A stretch of DNA of 64,000 bases from JAUVPY01 sp034412795 (GCA_034412795.1 DAOUMD010000209.1:1-64000); one strand, 5' to 3'; shown: positions 17,262 through 26,259, counted from the stretch's first letter. A program made the numbers and translations. Notes: generated from the sequence alone by a model not told the origin.

Positions 17262-18209
17262 TCACGGCCCCACATAAAGGTATTGTAAAATCGGTCTCTG
17301 CCCCCGGTCAAGGAGCTCCATTATGTTGGACAGCGGGTCGGCCGGGTGTGTCATCCCGAACAGCCCCTGGAAGACGTTGAGCGGCTGCTGGTATTCTACG
17401 ATACGTGGCTCACCCTCGATGCCCCCCAATTCAGCGGCGTGCCGGATGGCGGCAGACAGGTTACCCAGTTGATCCACCAGCCCCAACTCCAGCGCTTGCC
17501 GTCCAGTGTAGATGCGCCCGTCAGCCAATTTTTTGACCTCGTCAATCGGCATCTCTCGTCCCTCGGCGACGATTTGCACGAACTCCTCGTACGTCTCGTC
17601 AATAATGGCTTGCCAGGAGGCCTGTTCCTCATCACTCATCGAGCGAAATAGACTGCCTATGTCTTTGAATTCACCGCTTTTTATGGTGGTAACTTCGACA
17701 CCGTATTCCTCGAGCAATCCCTCAATGTTAATGAACTGGCTAATGACACCGATGCTGCCGGTCAGCGTACCCGGGTTGGCAAAAATCTCGTCGGCCGGCG
17801 CCGAGACGTAGTATCCACCCGAGGCGGCCAACTCCCCCATCGAGGCGATGACCGGTTTGTTCATGGCCAATACCTGCTGGTATATCTCGTCTGAGCCGAC
17901 CACGCTGCCGCCCGGGCTGTCTACACGCAACACCACTGCTTTTACGTCGGGATCTTCCTCTGCCTGCCTCAGATGGTCTACAACTACGCCGGAGTAGGCT
18001 CCGGTGGGCGTGCTGAAGGGATCAACGGGGGGATCACCTGAGGCGATGACGCCCTCCACCCGGACGATGGACACTGCCGGTCCGACGGCCAGATCGCTGG
18101 CACCCAATGATGCGGCGATCACGAAAAAAACACCACAACCGGCGCACACCAACACAAAGGCCAATCCAGCGCCAATGACCATCCACAAAACTCGTTGCTT
18201 GCCTGTCAT
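17262..18209 (-). CDS. sppA: Signal peptide peptidase SppA-type (S49)
   Basis: Membrane-bound serine peptidase of 315 residues that digests signal peptides left in the membrane. Residues 5-35 are a single membrane helix. The catalytic domain shows VKAVVLRVDSPGGSVVGSDEIYQ, PVIASMGELAASGGYYVSAPADEI (Ser of AASGGY as nucleophile) and ANPGTLTGSIGVI, then a Lys in the typical region (TTIKSGEFKDIGS). The start has AAGGAG upstream. It is convergent with the methyltransferase at 16660 (14-bp gap) and downstream of tyrS. Confidence 0.93.
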   Translation of the reverse strand: MTGKQRVLWMVIGAGLAFVLVCAGCGVFFVIAASLGASDLAVGPAVSIVRVEGVIASGDPPVDPFSTPTGAYSGVVVDHLRQAEEDPDVKAVVLRVDSPGGSVVGSDEIYQQVLAMNKPVIASMGELAASGGYYVSAPADEIFANPGTLTGSIGVISQFINIEGLLEEYGVEVTTIKSGEFKDIGSLFRSMSDEEQASWQAIIDETYEEFVQIVAEGREMPIDEVKKLADGRIYTGRQALELGLVDQLGNLSAAIRHAAELGGIEGEPRIVEYQQPLNVFQGLFGMTHPADPLSNIMELLDRGQRPILQYLYVGP

Positions 18210-18239
18210 AAAAGGTTTATCTCCTTGGAGATCGGTGCA

Positions 18240-19451
18240 TCATTCGGCCGTTAACTGGACGAACCGTCGTCGTCCTACCTGCAAGACCTCAGCCTGGCCC
18301 GGCTCGACTACGGTATCAGCCGAATCTACAACTTCCCCATCCAGTTTCACGCCACCCTGCTGGATCAGCCTTCGCGCCTCGCGCTTGCTACTGACCATAC
18401 AGGCCGCGCTCATCAGGTCCACAAGATTGGTGGGACTGCTCAGAACGTACTGTGGCATATCAGGTGGCAGCTCGCGCTGCTGGAAGACGGTCTTAAAATG
18501 GTCTTCGGCCTCGGCTGCGGCGTCGTTCCCGTGAAAGATAGAGACGATTTCTCGGGCTAGCTGCATCTTGGCATCACGAGGGTGGAGACGCCCGCTCTTC
18601 AGCTCGGATTCGATCTGAGCAATTTGGGGCGGTTCGAAGCGGGTCACCAGCCGATAGTATTGGGGCATGGCATCGTCAGGGATGCTCATCACTTTGCCGT
18701 ATTGTTGCTCCGGCGGTTCGTCGATGCCAATGTAATTGCCGGTGCTTTTCGACATACGCAACTGTCCATCGGTGCCGACCAGGATAGGCAGGGTGATGGC
18801 TATCTGCGGTCGCTGGCCAAAGGATTCCTGCAATTTGCGCCCGGCCAGCAGGTTGAACAGTTGCTCGGTCCCACCGATTTGTACATCGGTTTCCATAGCC
18901 ACCGCATCGTAGCCCTGCATCAGCGCGTAGAAGAACTCGTGCAACCAGATGGGAGTCCCTTTGGCGTAGCGCTTGCTGAAGTTGTCACGGACCAGAAACT
19001 GCTGGACGGTGAAGTGACTGGCCAGGTTGATCACGTCGGCGAAAGTCAATTGGCCTAACCAATCGCCATTGTAACGAATTTTTGTCCTTTCTTGGTCGAG
19101 GACTTTGAAGGCTTGCTCTATATAGGTCTGAGCGTTTTCCATCACCTGATCACTGGTTTGTTGGCTCCGGGCTGTGTCCTTGTCGCTGGGGTCGCCGATG
19201 AGACCGGTAAAGGTGCCGATGAGGAAAGTGACCTCGTGACCCAGGTCTTGAAACTGGCGTAGCTTGCGCATAGGCACTGTGTGGCCTAAATGCAAGTCTG
19301 GTACTGTCGGGTCTACCCCGAGATAGACACGCAGAGGACGACCTTCGTCGAGACGTTCGTGCAATTCACGTTCCATCACGCGATAGGTCTCTTCATCACC
19401 AAATTCAGCACCTTGCATCAGGATGGCTAGTTGTTCGTCAACAGGTCGCAT
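18240..19451 (-). CDS. tyrS: Tyrosyl-tRNA synthetase
   Basis: Class I synthetase that charges tRNA-Tyr, 403 residues from ATG 19451. The HIGH signature is DLHLGHTVPM (about 53-62) and the KMSKS signature is RMSKSTGN (about 235-242). The C-terminal S4 RNA-binding domain includes MVSSKREARRLIQQGGVKLDGE. I chose 19451 because CAGGAG lies 7-12 bp upstream; the longer frame starting at 19502 adds residues with no family match. It lies 30 bp upstream of sppA, so the two may be cotranscribed. Confidence 0.95.
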   Translation of the reverse strand: MRPVDEQLAILMQGAEFGDEETYRVMERELHERLDEGRPLRVYLGVDPTVPDLHLGHTVPMRKLRQFQDLGHEVTFLIGTFTGLIGDPSDKDTARSQQTSDQVMENAQTYIEQAFKVLDQERTKIRYNGDWLGQLTFADVINLASHFTVQQFLVRDNFSKRYAKGTPIWLHEFFYALMQGYDAVAMETDVQIGGTEQLFNLLAGRKLQESFGQRPQIAITLPILVGTDGQLRMSKSTGNYIGIDEPPEQQYGKVMSIPDDAMPQYYRLVTRFEPPQIAQIESELKSGRLHPRDAKMQLAREIVSIFHGNDAAAEAEDHFKTVFQQRELPPDMPQYVLSSPTNLVDLMSAACMVSSKREARRLIQQGGVKLDGEVVDSADTVVEPGQAEVLQVGRRRFVQLTAE

Positions 19452-19547
19452 ACGGGGTCTCCTGGAAAGTCTGAGATTAGAGATTCGCACTGATTGTACC
19501 ACCTTCGAGCCTCGGGGGCAATGTGAACCCAGGGCCGGCGTCTTACA

Positions 19548-20543
19548 TCACTCAGCTCGGCGTTCAGCACCACACGCGTGACAGAAATGTGCATCCTCAC
19601 GGAATTTGGTGCCACAGCGGTGGCAGTAGGCGGCTAATGTTTCGTTCTTCGCCGGCGGGGTGGTGCTCGGAGCGATTCTCGGTTTCTTTCTACGCGCCGG
19701 CCGCCGCGTCTGTGAGGACGGCTGGCGCGCTGCTGGATCGGGTACGACGACGGATCGCTGGCTCCAGAACCAGTAGACCAGGGAGCCTGTCAGCAAGAGG
19801 ACACCCGCGGCGATGAGGATCGGCCCCAGGTAATCCTGGAGTCCCCCACCGCCCAGCTCCACCGGCGTCTGCTCGGCCGGTGACGGAAGATTAATACCTT
19901 CTGACGCATCGGCGGAAAGCTCATCCGTGCCCCGCGTATAGCTCGCCTGGAGCGAGCGTGACTCCCCAGGAGATACTCCACCCAGGTCATAGAGGGCGTA
20001 TGCCAGACCATCCTGTCTGACCTGCGTGTCCGATGGCGGCGGATCAGACGTGAAATCACTCGCGGCTGTCGGCTGCTGTAGCTCGAAAGAGAGATCTGCG
20101 ACCTCGGCACTGGGGGTGAACGAGACTGATATCTCACGCGTGTCCCCGTCCCGGCTCAATATATCGTCGCTGTAATACTCAATCTGGAATTGGCGGCCAG
20201 GCGTGGCGAAGCTGAGCGTTTTGCCGTCAGCCCCTTCGACCAACTCGTATTCTGGGACGTTGAGCAGGCGGCCCTGGGCTTCGTCCAGGTAGGCTACCGC
20301 GTTCAAGTCCTCGACGCCCGCCGCTAGGTCAAAGCTCACCTGGGCTGGCAGTGGCACATCCTCTGCGATCTGTCCCCGGTAGATGACCAGCACTTCAGGC
20401 CGGTCGTATTCGGGCCACAGTGCAATGTTCAATATCTCCAGCGGCGCGGGTGACTGGGCCAGTGCCGTGCCGGTCAGTAGCGAAATCAAGAGCAGTGACA
20501 AGGGAAAATAGCGAATGAGAACTAGTTGGGGTTTGCTCATCAT
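19548..20543 (-). CDS. Secreted/membrane protein with C-terminal double zinc ribbon
   Basis: Protein of 331 residues that I do not recognise as a named family. It has a signal peptide (about 10-30), a beta-rich external domain, a hydrophobic helix (LIAAGVLLLTGSLVYWFW, about 238-258) and a basic tail (RRPARRKKPR). The end carries CHRCGTKFREDAHFCHACG, a CxxC...CxxC zinc ribbon. The topology puts the ribbon inside and the beta domain outside, which suits an envelope sensor or scaffold. The start is preceded by AAGGGTGA. Confidence 0.75.
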   Translation of the reverse strand: MMSKPQLVLIRYFPLSLLLISLLTGTALAQSPAPLEILNIALWPEYDRPEVLVIYRGQIAEDVPLPAQVSFDLAAGVEDLNAVAYLDEAQGRLLNVPEYELVEGADGKTLSFATPGRQFQIEYYSDDILSRDGDTREISVSFTPSAEVADLSFELQQPTAASDFTSDPPPSDTQVRQDGLAYALYDLGGVSPGESRSLQASYTRGTDELSADASEGINLPSPAEQTPVELGGGGLQDYLGPILIAAGVLLLTGSLVYWFWSQRSVVVPDPAARQPSSQTRRPARRKKPRIAPSTTPPAKNETLAAYCHRCGTKFREDAHFCHACGAERRAE

Positions 20544-20652
20544 TTTTTTTTCACCCTTCCATGTGAGCCAAGACAGTTATTTCGCCTGGACGTGCCAGAA
20601 TTCCTTACTAAGTGAGTATTATACCACCTATTTGTCATTTGCAGACAATTGT

Positions 20653-20748
20653 CGGGTGCGTTCACTTTTGAGAGAAAACGAGGAGCCAGCATCCCCAGAT
20701 GCGGCTCCTCGGATCAGAGTAATTTGCCCCCCAATCTGAACGCACCCG
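20653..20748. repeat. Nested perfect inverted repeats (structured element upstream of tRNA-Val)
   Basis: An outer arm pair CGGGTGCGTTCA (20653-20664) and TGAACGCACCCG (20737-20748) is exact over 12 bp. Inside it, CGAGGAGCC (20679-20687) and GGCTCCTCG (20703-20711) form a second exact stem. The 96-bp layout resembles a small non-autonomous element with terminal inverted repeats or a structured RNA. It lies about 15 bp before the tRNA promoter. Confidence 0.6.
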
Positions 20749-20763
20749 GTGACCTTGCTTGGG

Positions 20764-20792
20764 TTGACAACCATCAGCCTAGTTCGTATAAT
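20764..20792 (+). promoter_or_regulatory. Near-perfect sigma-70 promoter for tRNA-Val
   Basis: TTGACA (20764-20769) and TATAAT (20787-20792) are both exact consensus and separated by 17 bp. Transcription would begin close to 20799, just before the tRNA at 20816. Confidence 0.85.
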
Positions 20793-20815
20793 GGATACAC
20801 AAGGTTGAGTGTAAT

Positions 20816-20889
20816 GGGCGAATAGCTCAGATGGATAGAGCGCCTCGCTTACACCGAGGAGGTCACAGGTTCAAGTCCTGTTTCGCCCA
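20816..20889 (+). tRNA. tRNA-Val (anticodon TAC)
   Basis: A complete cloverleaf is visible by eye: acceptor stem GGGCGAA/TTCGCCC, D-arm GCTC..GAGC, anticodon arm CCTCG-CTTACAC-CGAGG with TAC, and T-arm ACAGG-TTCAAGT-CCTGT. The discriminator base is A. CCA is not encoded. Confidence 0.96.
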
Positions 20890-20996
20890 CCTGATGGCTA
20901 TCTATCCCGGATGTGGGGCGGCATGAGGATGCCGCCCTACGAGTCTACCAACCATCCAATCTTCCAGCCTTTACATTCACCCGGAGGACAGACGGA

Positions 20997-21278
20997 ATGT
21001 TCTCACTGCTTCTACAAGGACTGCCCCCTATTCCAAACAGCGGCGACGTGGACCTGGTTCGTATTTTGATCAATATGGTGTTGGCCGTTGCCTGGGCCGT
21101 GGTGGCGGCCATCAGTTTTGCCATCGTGATCCCCATCGGCATCAGGCTGTTTGGGGCCCTGACCCCGGACATCGATGAGTTAGAAGAGCTAAAGAAAGGG
21201 AATTTAGCGGTGGCCCTGGTGTATGCCACCTTCATCCTCAGCCTCACGGCCATCGTTGTTGCCATTTTACTCAAGTAG
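20997..21278 (+). CDS. DUF350-like small membrane protein
   Basis: Protein of 93 residues with two long hydrophobic segments (VRILINMVLAVAWAVVAAI at about 20-40 and LVYATFILSLTAIVVAILLK at the C-terminus) around a short acidic loop (TPDIDELEELKKGNLAVAL). This arrangement fits the DUF350 family, whose function is not known. The start at 20997 has CGGAGG upstream; earlier in-frame ATG codons lack a site. Confidence 0.65.
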   Translation: MFSLLLQGLPPIPNSGDVDLVRILINMVLAVAWAVVAAISFAIVIPIGIRLFGALTPDIDELEELKKGNLAVALVYATFILSLTAIVVAILLK

Positions 21279-21338
21279 TCGTGGGCGAGATTCATTCGTT
21301 GTAGTGTTCCACTCTGTACAGCAAGGAGGTGATGTGTT

Positions 21339-22148
21339 ATGCGACGCTGGGGCCTCATCTTCCTCCTTCCGTTTATCCTAAGTGCGCCGGCCTGTGTTCC
21401 GCAGCCGGCCGTTCTCGAACTTACGGTAGCCCCTGAGCGTTCTGCTGCCCTGGAACCCACACCCACGCCTGTACCCTCGACCTCTTCTGCGTCGGTTCCC
21501 ACGCCTACCCCTGATGGGATGGCCAATGCCCGGCAGCGTATGGTTGAGAAGCAGATGCGGGCGCGCGACATCACTGACGAACGGGTGCTGGCGGCGATGG
21601 AAAGTGTGCCCCGCCACGAGTTCGTGTTGCCTGAGATGCTTGATCAGGCCTACAACGACCATCCGTTACCTATTGGCTACGGGCAAACCATCTCCCAACC
21701 TTACATCGTCGCTTTGATGACCCAGATGCTGGACCTGGACGCGGGCGATACCGTGCTGGAGATCGGCACCGGCTCCGGTTACCAGGCGGCAGTATTGGCC
21801 GAATTGACCGACCAGGTGTACACCATCGAAATTATCCCGGAGCTGGCCGAGCGCGCCAGCGCTGCTCTCGACCGGCTGGGCTACGACTACGTGGTTTCCA
21901 AACAGGCCGACGGCTACTGGGGCTGGGAGGAACACGCTCCCTTTGAAGCCATCATCGTCACCGCCGCCCCCGATCACATCCCCCAGCCGCTGCTCAACCA
22001 ATTAGTGGATGGTGGGCGCATGGTCATTCCCGTCGGCCCGCCCGGCGGGTATCAGAGCTTGTGGGTTATCAGCCGCGAGGGAGATGAGTTCCACAACTTC
22101 AACTGGGGGGGTGTGAGTTTCGTGCCTCTCACCCGCGCCGAGGAATGA
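21339..22148 (+). CDS. pcm: Exported lipoprotein protein-L-isoaspartate O-methyltransferase
   Basis: PIMT uses SAM to repair isoaspartyl residues in aged proteins. The 269-residue protein begins with a signal peptide and lipobox (LSAPAC, Cys19), then a Pro/Thr-rich linker to about residue 60, then the complete PIMT domain: RQRMVEKQMRARDITDERV, VPRHEFV, QTISQPYIVALMTQML and the SAM site VLEIGTGSGYQAAVLAEL. The family is normally cytoplasmic, so the lipoprotein signal is unusual; msrA in this window has the same architecture. The ribosome site AAGGAGGTGAT is excellent. The 3' end overlaps the convergent gene by 20 bp. Confidence 0.88.
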   Translation: MRRWGLIFLLPFILSAPACVPQPAVLELTVAPERSAALEPTPTPVPSTSSASVPTPTPDGMANARQRMVEKQMRARDITDERVLAAMESVPRHEFVLPEMLDQAYNDHPLPIGYGQTISQPYIVALMTQMLDLDAGDTVLEIGTGSGYQAAVLAELTDQVYTIEIIPELAERASAALDRLGYDYVVSKQADGYWGWEEHAPFEAIIVTAAPDHIPQPLLNQLVDGGRMVIPVGPPGGYQSLWVISREGDEFHNFNWGGVSFVPLTRAEE

Positions 22149-24639
22149 TCGATAGCCCCCACAACCGGCCCAGGCTTAACAGCGACCCCAGGTAGGCGGC
22201 AGCTCCGATCAGCATCACCACCTGGAATCCCAGCCCAATGGCTACCATGGGTGCCAGCACGGCGCTGACCACCGAGGCGCAGCCGTTGACGGCCCAGATC
22301 CACGGTAGCAGGCCGGGTGTGTGCTGGCGTGCCACGGCCAAGCCCTGCGGGAAGGGGGTGCCCATCAGGGTTCCCAGCGGGGTGAGTGCCAGTGCGGTGA
22401 CTATGACCCGCCCGGCTAACGGCAGGCCAAAGGTGACCTGAAACAGAGGGGGAATCAGTAGGGGATAAGCGAGGACCAAGCCTGCCAGGATGCTCAGCCC
22501 CAGCGGCGGCCAGATGCGGTCGGCCAGAAAGCGGCTGCCCAATCCAGATGCTACCAGCAGCGCTCCCACCACCGTCGCAAAGGCGTAGGTCGGTTGCCCC
22601 AGATAGACGATGAAGCGCTGTAACAGCGGAATCTCCACAAAGAGGAACCCCAACCCCAGCAGCAAAAAGTAAAGCAAGTAACGACCCGTGAGCTTCGCTT
22701 TGCTGCTTCCCTGCTCCCCTGCTCCCCCGATTCCCCGCTTCCCGATTGCCAGAGGTAAGAGGATCAAAAGCGCCGACAACACCAGGACCAACACCAGCAG
22801 CAGCACCAACACCAGGTAGCCGCTGCCGCCAAAGGGCTGCCATGTTTTGCCCAGCGCGGCGATGACCTGTGGCGTCTGGCTCCATTTGAAGAAGTGGAAA
22901 AAGAAGGGTCGGTCGTCGGTCGGAGGAGCGACGGCGTAGGGATAGTCGGCGTAGAAGGTGCGCGGATTGGTGGTCTCCACCAGGCCGGCAAAGGTCCGGA
23001 AATAGGGGGCGTCGGATACGACGTTGTAGCGGTTGACTCCCAGCCTGCTCAGTTCCTCCTGGCCTAAATCCAAAATCGGCCCTTCGACGCTGCTCAGGAC
23101 CGGCGTCCAGATCAGGTCGTACTGGCGCGCGCCGGCGAAATCTTGAACCTGGCGCAGCTCGTCGGGGGTGAACGGCCTTTGACTGGCCATCATCAGCGAG
23201 GTCTGAAAACTGCGCAGGGCGATGAGATGCGCACCTGGGCCCTCGACGCCGCCCCGACGCAGTGCTTCTGCGGCAATGCCCCACAGCCGCAGGCTCTCGG
23301 TGGGGGGGAGTTGTAGCCAGCGCTCGGCGACCAATAGCCCGTCGGGCTCCAGGTGCTCGTAGAGTTCCGAAAAGGCCTCGACGGTGTAACGATACTCCTC
23401 ACCCAGCGCATAAGCGCCGGCCGTCACCGGCCGGAAGCTGTCGGCTAGTGGGGCGATGATCACGTCGAAGCGTCCCGTCTCCCGGCGCAGATAGCTGCGC
23501 GGATCGTCCATCACCACGCTGACGCGTGGGTCCTGGTACAGGTCTCCGCCCCAGTTGCGCACCGCGCTGGCGCCCGCCGGGTTGCCGTGCACCACCGTCA
23601 CCGAGCGGGCGCCACCCCGCAGCGCGGTCAGGACGGCCAGCCCGCCGCCCGGCTCCACGATCAGCACATCGGCCTCGGGGCGCAGTTGGTAGGCCAGTGC
23701 CGGCGGCAGGTAGTCGGCGAATTCTGCCTCGGAAGGCGGCACCCTGGTGATGGGCGACAGGTTCTGGGCGTCTACGGTCAGGCCCACCTGCGCCGGCGGC
23801 CCGCCGGGATAGGCCATGCTCAGGCCGGGGGCGGAGCGAATGCCCTGGCTCTCGATGACGTCCACGCGCGAGAAGGCGTTCCACTTTTGGAAGGCGATCC
23901 GGCTGTCGGGGTAGAGCAGCGCCTGCGATAGAGATTGGTAGGGTGTGAGGCGGATGTCGGCCCAAGCGGGTGGGAAAAGGAAGAGCAGGCCGCAGACGAG
24001 CGCCAGCAGGCCGCCGCTTATAGTGAGGTAGTAACGATTTAAATTGTTACTACCTGCACGACTTAAGTCGTCTCTACGAGCCTGACGCCCGGGCCAGATC
24101 AGAATGAGGAAAGCCAGCGACCCGAGCCAGGCCACGCCAAAGACTGTCCCCGGCCCGCCGACCGTAGCCAGGGCCAGCAGCGCCAGCGGCGGGCCAAGCC
24201 CGCTGCCGAACAGGTTGGCGCCGTACACGCGGGGTGCTTCTTCCGGCCACGTCACCAGCGCCGCACCCACGGCCAGCCCGCTGAAGAAGAAGGGCGCCGT
24301 CAGGGCCAGGTAATAGAGCGCCAGCCACAAGAGTTGGACTCGCTCCCAGGCGATGCGATAGGCGTCAAAGGGGAGTGCGTTGACGGCCAGATAGCTGGCC
24401 GGGACGGTCAGGGTGAAGAGCAGGGCGCTGGCCGCCAGCCAGCGGCGCAGCAGCCCCTGGCGCGGGACTGGGCGCAGCGAGAGGAAGGTCCCGCTGGCGC
24501 CGGCCCCCAGCAGCGCCAGGCTGACGGCCATGAAGGCGAAGTGGTGCCCCTGCGCCAGCGCAAACAGCCGCGTCAGCGCCACCTCAAAGGCCAGCGTCGC
24601 CGCTGAAAGCAGTAGCAGACTGAGATAGACAGATGTCAT
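22129..24639 (-). CDS. Integral-membrane spermidine-synthase-like protein
   Basis: Protein of 836 residues. Residues 1-240 form about seven membrane helices, 300-520 a spermidine-synthase/methyltransferase fold (EADVLIVEPGGGLAVLTALRGG, then SYLRRETGRFDVIIAPLADSF), and 610-836 another block of about seven helices. This membrane-fused aminopropyltransferase-like architecture is known in bacteria, but its substrate is not. It carries a palindromic insertion (24027-24071, about residues 190-205) that stays in frame between membrane segments. It converges with pcm, overlapping by 20 bp. Confidence 0.78.
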   Translation of the reverse strand: MTSVYLSLLLLSAATLAFEVALTRLFALAQGHHFAFMAVSLALLGAGASGTFLSLRPVPRQGLLRRWLAASALLFTLTVPASYLAVNALPFDAYRIAWERVQLLWLALYYLALTAPFFFSGLAVGAALVTWPEEAPRVYGANLFGSGLGPPLALLALATVGGPGTVFGVAWLGSLAFLILIWPGRQARRDDLSRAGSNNLNRYYLTISGGLLALVCGLLFLFPPAWADIRLTPYQSLSQALLYPDSRIAFQKWNAFSRVDVIESQGIRSAPGLSMAYPGGPPAQVGLTVDAQNLSPITRVPPSEAEFADYLPPALAYQLRPEADVLIVEPGGGLAVLTALRGGARSVTVVHGNPAGASAVRNWGGDLYQDPRVSVVMDDPRSYLRRETGRFDVIIAPLADSFRPVTAGAYALGEEYRYTVEAFSELYEHLEPDGLLVAERWLQLPPTESLRLWGIAAEALRRGGVEGPGAHLIALRSFQTSLMMASQRPFTPDELRQVQDFAGARQYDLIWTPVLSSVEGPILDLGQEELSRLGVNRYNVVSDAPYFRTFAGLVETTNPRTFYADYPYAVAPPTDDRPFFFHFFKWSQTPQVIAALGKTWQPFGGSGYLVLVLLLVLVLVLSALLILLPLAIGKRGIGGAGEQGSSKAKLTGRYLLYFLLLGLGFLFVEIPLLQRFIVYLGQPTYAFATVVGALLVASGLGSRFLADRIWPPLGLSILAGLVLAYPLLIPPLFQVTFGLPLAGRVIVTALALTPLGTLMGTPFPQGLAVARQHTPGLLPWIWAVNGCASVVSAVLAPMVAIGLGFQVVMLIGAAAYLGSLLSLGRLWGLSIIPRRG
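24027..24071. repeat. Palindromic element inside the spermidine-synthase-like coding sequence
   Basis: A near-perfect 28-bp palindrome (24027-24054, core ATTTAAAT) is followed by the exact 14-bp palindrome ACGACTTAAGTCGT (24058-24071). The insert keeps the frame and encodes about 15 residues at a membrane-loop boundary. Related words occur in the non-coding repeat at 6284-6331. Confidence 0.65.
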
Positions 24640-24654
24640 CGTCGTGCTGTCTAA

Positions 24655-24741
24655 GGGGCTGTTAAGGAAAACTTCCTACGTGGCTATCCATTTCCATCGG
24701 AAGTCCGCCTGAAAAGCGGGAAGTTATTCTTTAACAGGCCC
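24655..24741. repeat. MITE-like element with 22-bp imperfect terminal inverted repeats
   Basis: Left end 24655-24676 (starts GGGGCTGTTAAGG) and right end 24719-24741 (ends TTAACAGGCCC) are near-complementary. The interior of about 40 bp has no coding potential. It sits in the 328-bp gap between the membrane gene and the selenium block; nothing else is recognised there. Confidence 0.5.
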
Positions 24742-24967
24742 TGAGGGAGGGATTCGCAAAATACATCGTATTATACATCATTTCTGGGCTGCCACCAACA
24801 GATTTTTTGAGTCGGGTAAAGTAGTTCGACAAACGCGCACGTCTTTATCCAGCGCGGCTCGGATTGCCAAATCCGATTAATCCAAGAAATGGAGCATCGC
24901 CTCGGCCAGCCCCAGCGGCTTGGGCCAGGAGGTGGCTGCGTTGTCGAAGAAATGACCGGTTTGTCTT

Positions 24968-26017
24968 TCATACCACCTCCACGCCGGCTTCTCCCTCCAC
25001 TACCTGGCCGATCTCCCAGAAGGGCTGTTCCCTCTCCTGGCAGCAGGCGGCGAAGCGCTCTAGTTCCTCGGGCGGAATGGCAGCCAGGATGCCTCCATTG
25101 GTCTGCGGATCATAGAAGAGCATACACCTCTCGGCCGGGATGTGCGGGGCGCAGGTCACCCACCGGCTGAAGTACATCTCGTTGGCCATCGCGCCGCCGG
25201 GGAAGAGCCACTGTTCGGCAAACGTGCCGGCCGCCTCCAGCACCGGGACCCGCTCGGCAGCCAGGCGCAAGCGCACGCCCCCCGAGCGGGCCATCTCCAC
25301 CGCGTGCCCCAGCAACCCGAACCCGGTGATATCGGTTGCGCCCCGGGCCTGGGTCGCCCCTACGGCAGCGGCGGCGTCCCGGTTCAGGCGCAGCATCCAG
25401 CCGGCTGCTTCATCCACGACGTTCGGTGGCGCCAAACCGGCCTTCAGGCAGGTGGCGATGATGCCCGAACCCAGGGGCTTGGTGAGCACCAGCCGCTCGC
25501 CGGGGCGCGCGCCGCTCTTCAGCAATAACCGGTCGGGCTCGACCCTGCCCAGCACGACCAACCCATACTTGGGTTCTCGATCCTCCATGGTGTGGCCGCC
25601 CGCCACGATTACGCCCGCCTCACGTGCCTTCTCGGCACCGCCTCGTAGAATGGCGCTGGCGACCTCGGCCGGCATGTCCGCCGGGAATGCCGCCAGGTTC
25701 AGGGCCAGAAAGGGGATACCTCCCATAGCATAGATATCGCTGATGGCGTTGGCGGCGGCGATAGCGCCGTAGGCGTAGGCGTCATCCACCACCGGCCCGA
25801 AAAAGTCCGCCGATAGCACCAGGCGGGTACCGTCCTCAAGCCGGTAGACGACCGCGTCGTCCGGCTGCTCCAGCCCTACCACGAGGCGGGACTCTTCGTG
25901 TTCTTCCAGGTTGAGCAGGGGGCGCAGCACCTGCGCCAGGGCCTCCGGGCCCAATTTCCCCGCTCAACCGGCGCAGGCGGCCAGCGTCGTCAGACGCGAA
26001 AAATCTCGCTCATGCAT
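24968..26017 (-). CDS. selD: Selenide, water dikinase SelD with in-frame TGA (Sec18)
   Basis: SelD makes selenophosphate, the selenium donor for Sec-tRNA. The domain is clear: SADFFGPVVDDAYAYGAIAAANAISDIYAMGG, GGHTMEDREPKYGLVVLG, GATDITGFGLLGHAVEMA and FYDPQTNGGILAAI. The frame is open upstream to ATG 26017 if TGA at 25964-25966 is read through, giving LTTLAACAG-TGA-AGKLGPEAL. This puts TGA at the catalytic Cys/Sec position; the following U-A-G-K matches the C-x-x-K of E. coli SelD (Cys17, Lys20). The product is 349 residues. A shorter start beyond the TGA would remove the active-site loop. It starts 8 bp after yedF, so translational coupling is likely. The true stop (24968-24970) is also TGA. 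Confidence 0.9.
25939..25963 (-). promoter_or_regulatory. SECIS-like hairpin after the selD TGA
   Basis: Read on the minus strand, bases 12-25 after the TGA are GGGCC-CGGA-GGCCC (25952-25939), a 5-bp stem with a 4-nt loop containing G at position 2. The loop begins 17 nt after the TGA, within the usual bacterial SECIS range. High local GC makes chance stems common, so this alone is weaker than the msrA hairpin. Confidence 0.5.
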
Positions 26018-26025
26018 ATGCTTGT

Positions 26026-26241
26026 TTACACCTGTTTGATCACCAGCTTAAAGCCGTCTTCCACCTCTTCGACGGTCACTTGACAGCCCTGTGATTGGGC
26101 CATACGCTTGACGTTCTCCCGCGAGGTCACCGTCTCCACCAGCACCTCCAGCTCTTCCCCCGCTGGCAAACCCTGCAGGGCGTTGCGGGTGCGCAGAACC
26201 GGTTCCGGGCAGGACAGTCCACGAGCATCTACGATTTTCAT
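26026..26241 (-). CDS. yedF: YedF/TusA-like sulfur or selenium carrier protein
   Basis: Small protein of 71 residues of the TusA/SirA/YedF family, with the N-terminal motif VDARGLSCPEPVLRTRNAL (Cys11 as carrier Cys). Neighbours decide its likely role: selD lies immediately downstream and a YedE-like selenium permease immediately upstream, matching the known selenium-associated YedE/YedF pairing. The start is preceded by GAGGAG. Confidence 0.85.
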   Translation of the reverse strand: MKIVDARGLSCPEPVLRTRNALQGLPAGEELEVLVETVTSRENVKRMAQSQGCQVTVEEVEDGFKLVIKQV

Positions 26242-26259
26242 GTGCTTTTCTCCTCAGCA

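Noticed and set aside
22052..23284. 410-codon frame shifted from the spermidine-synthase-like gene
   Set aside because: It overlaps a gene with clear membrane helices and SAM-fold motifs and shows Arg/Pro/Gly-rich out-of-frame composition.
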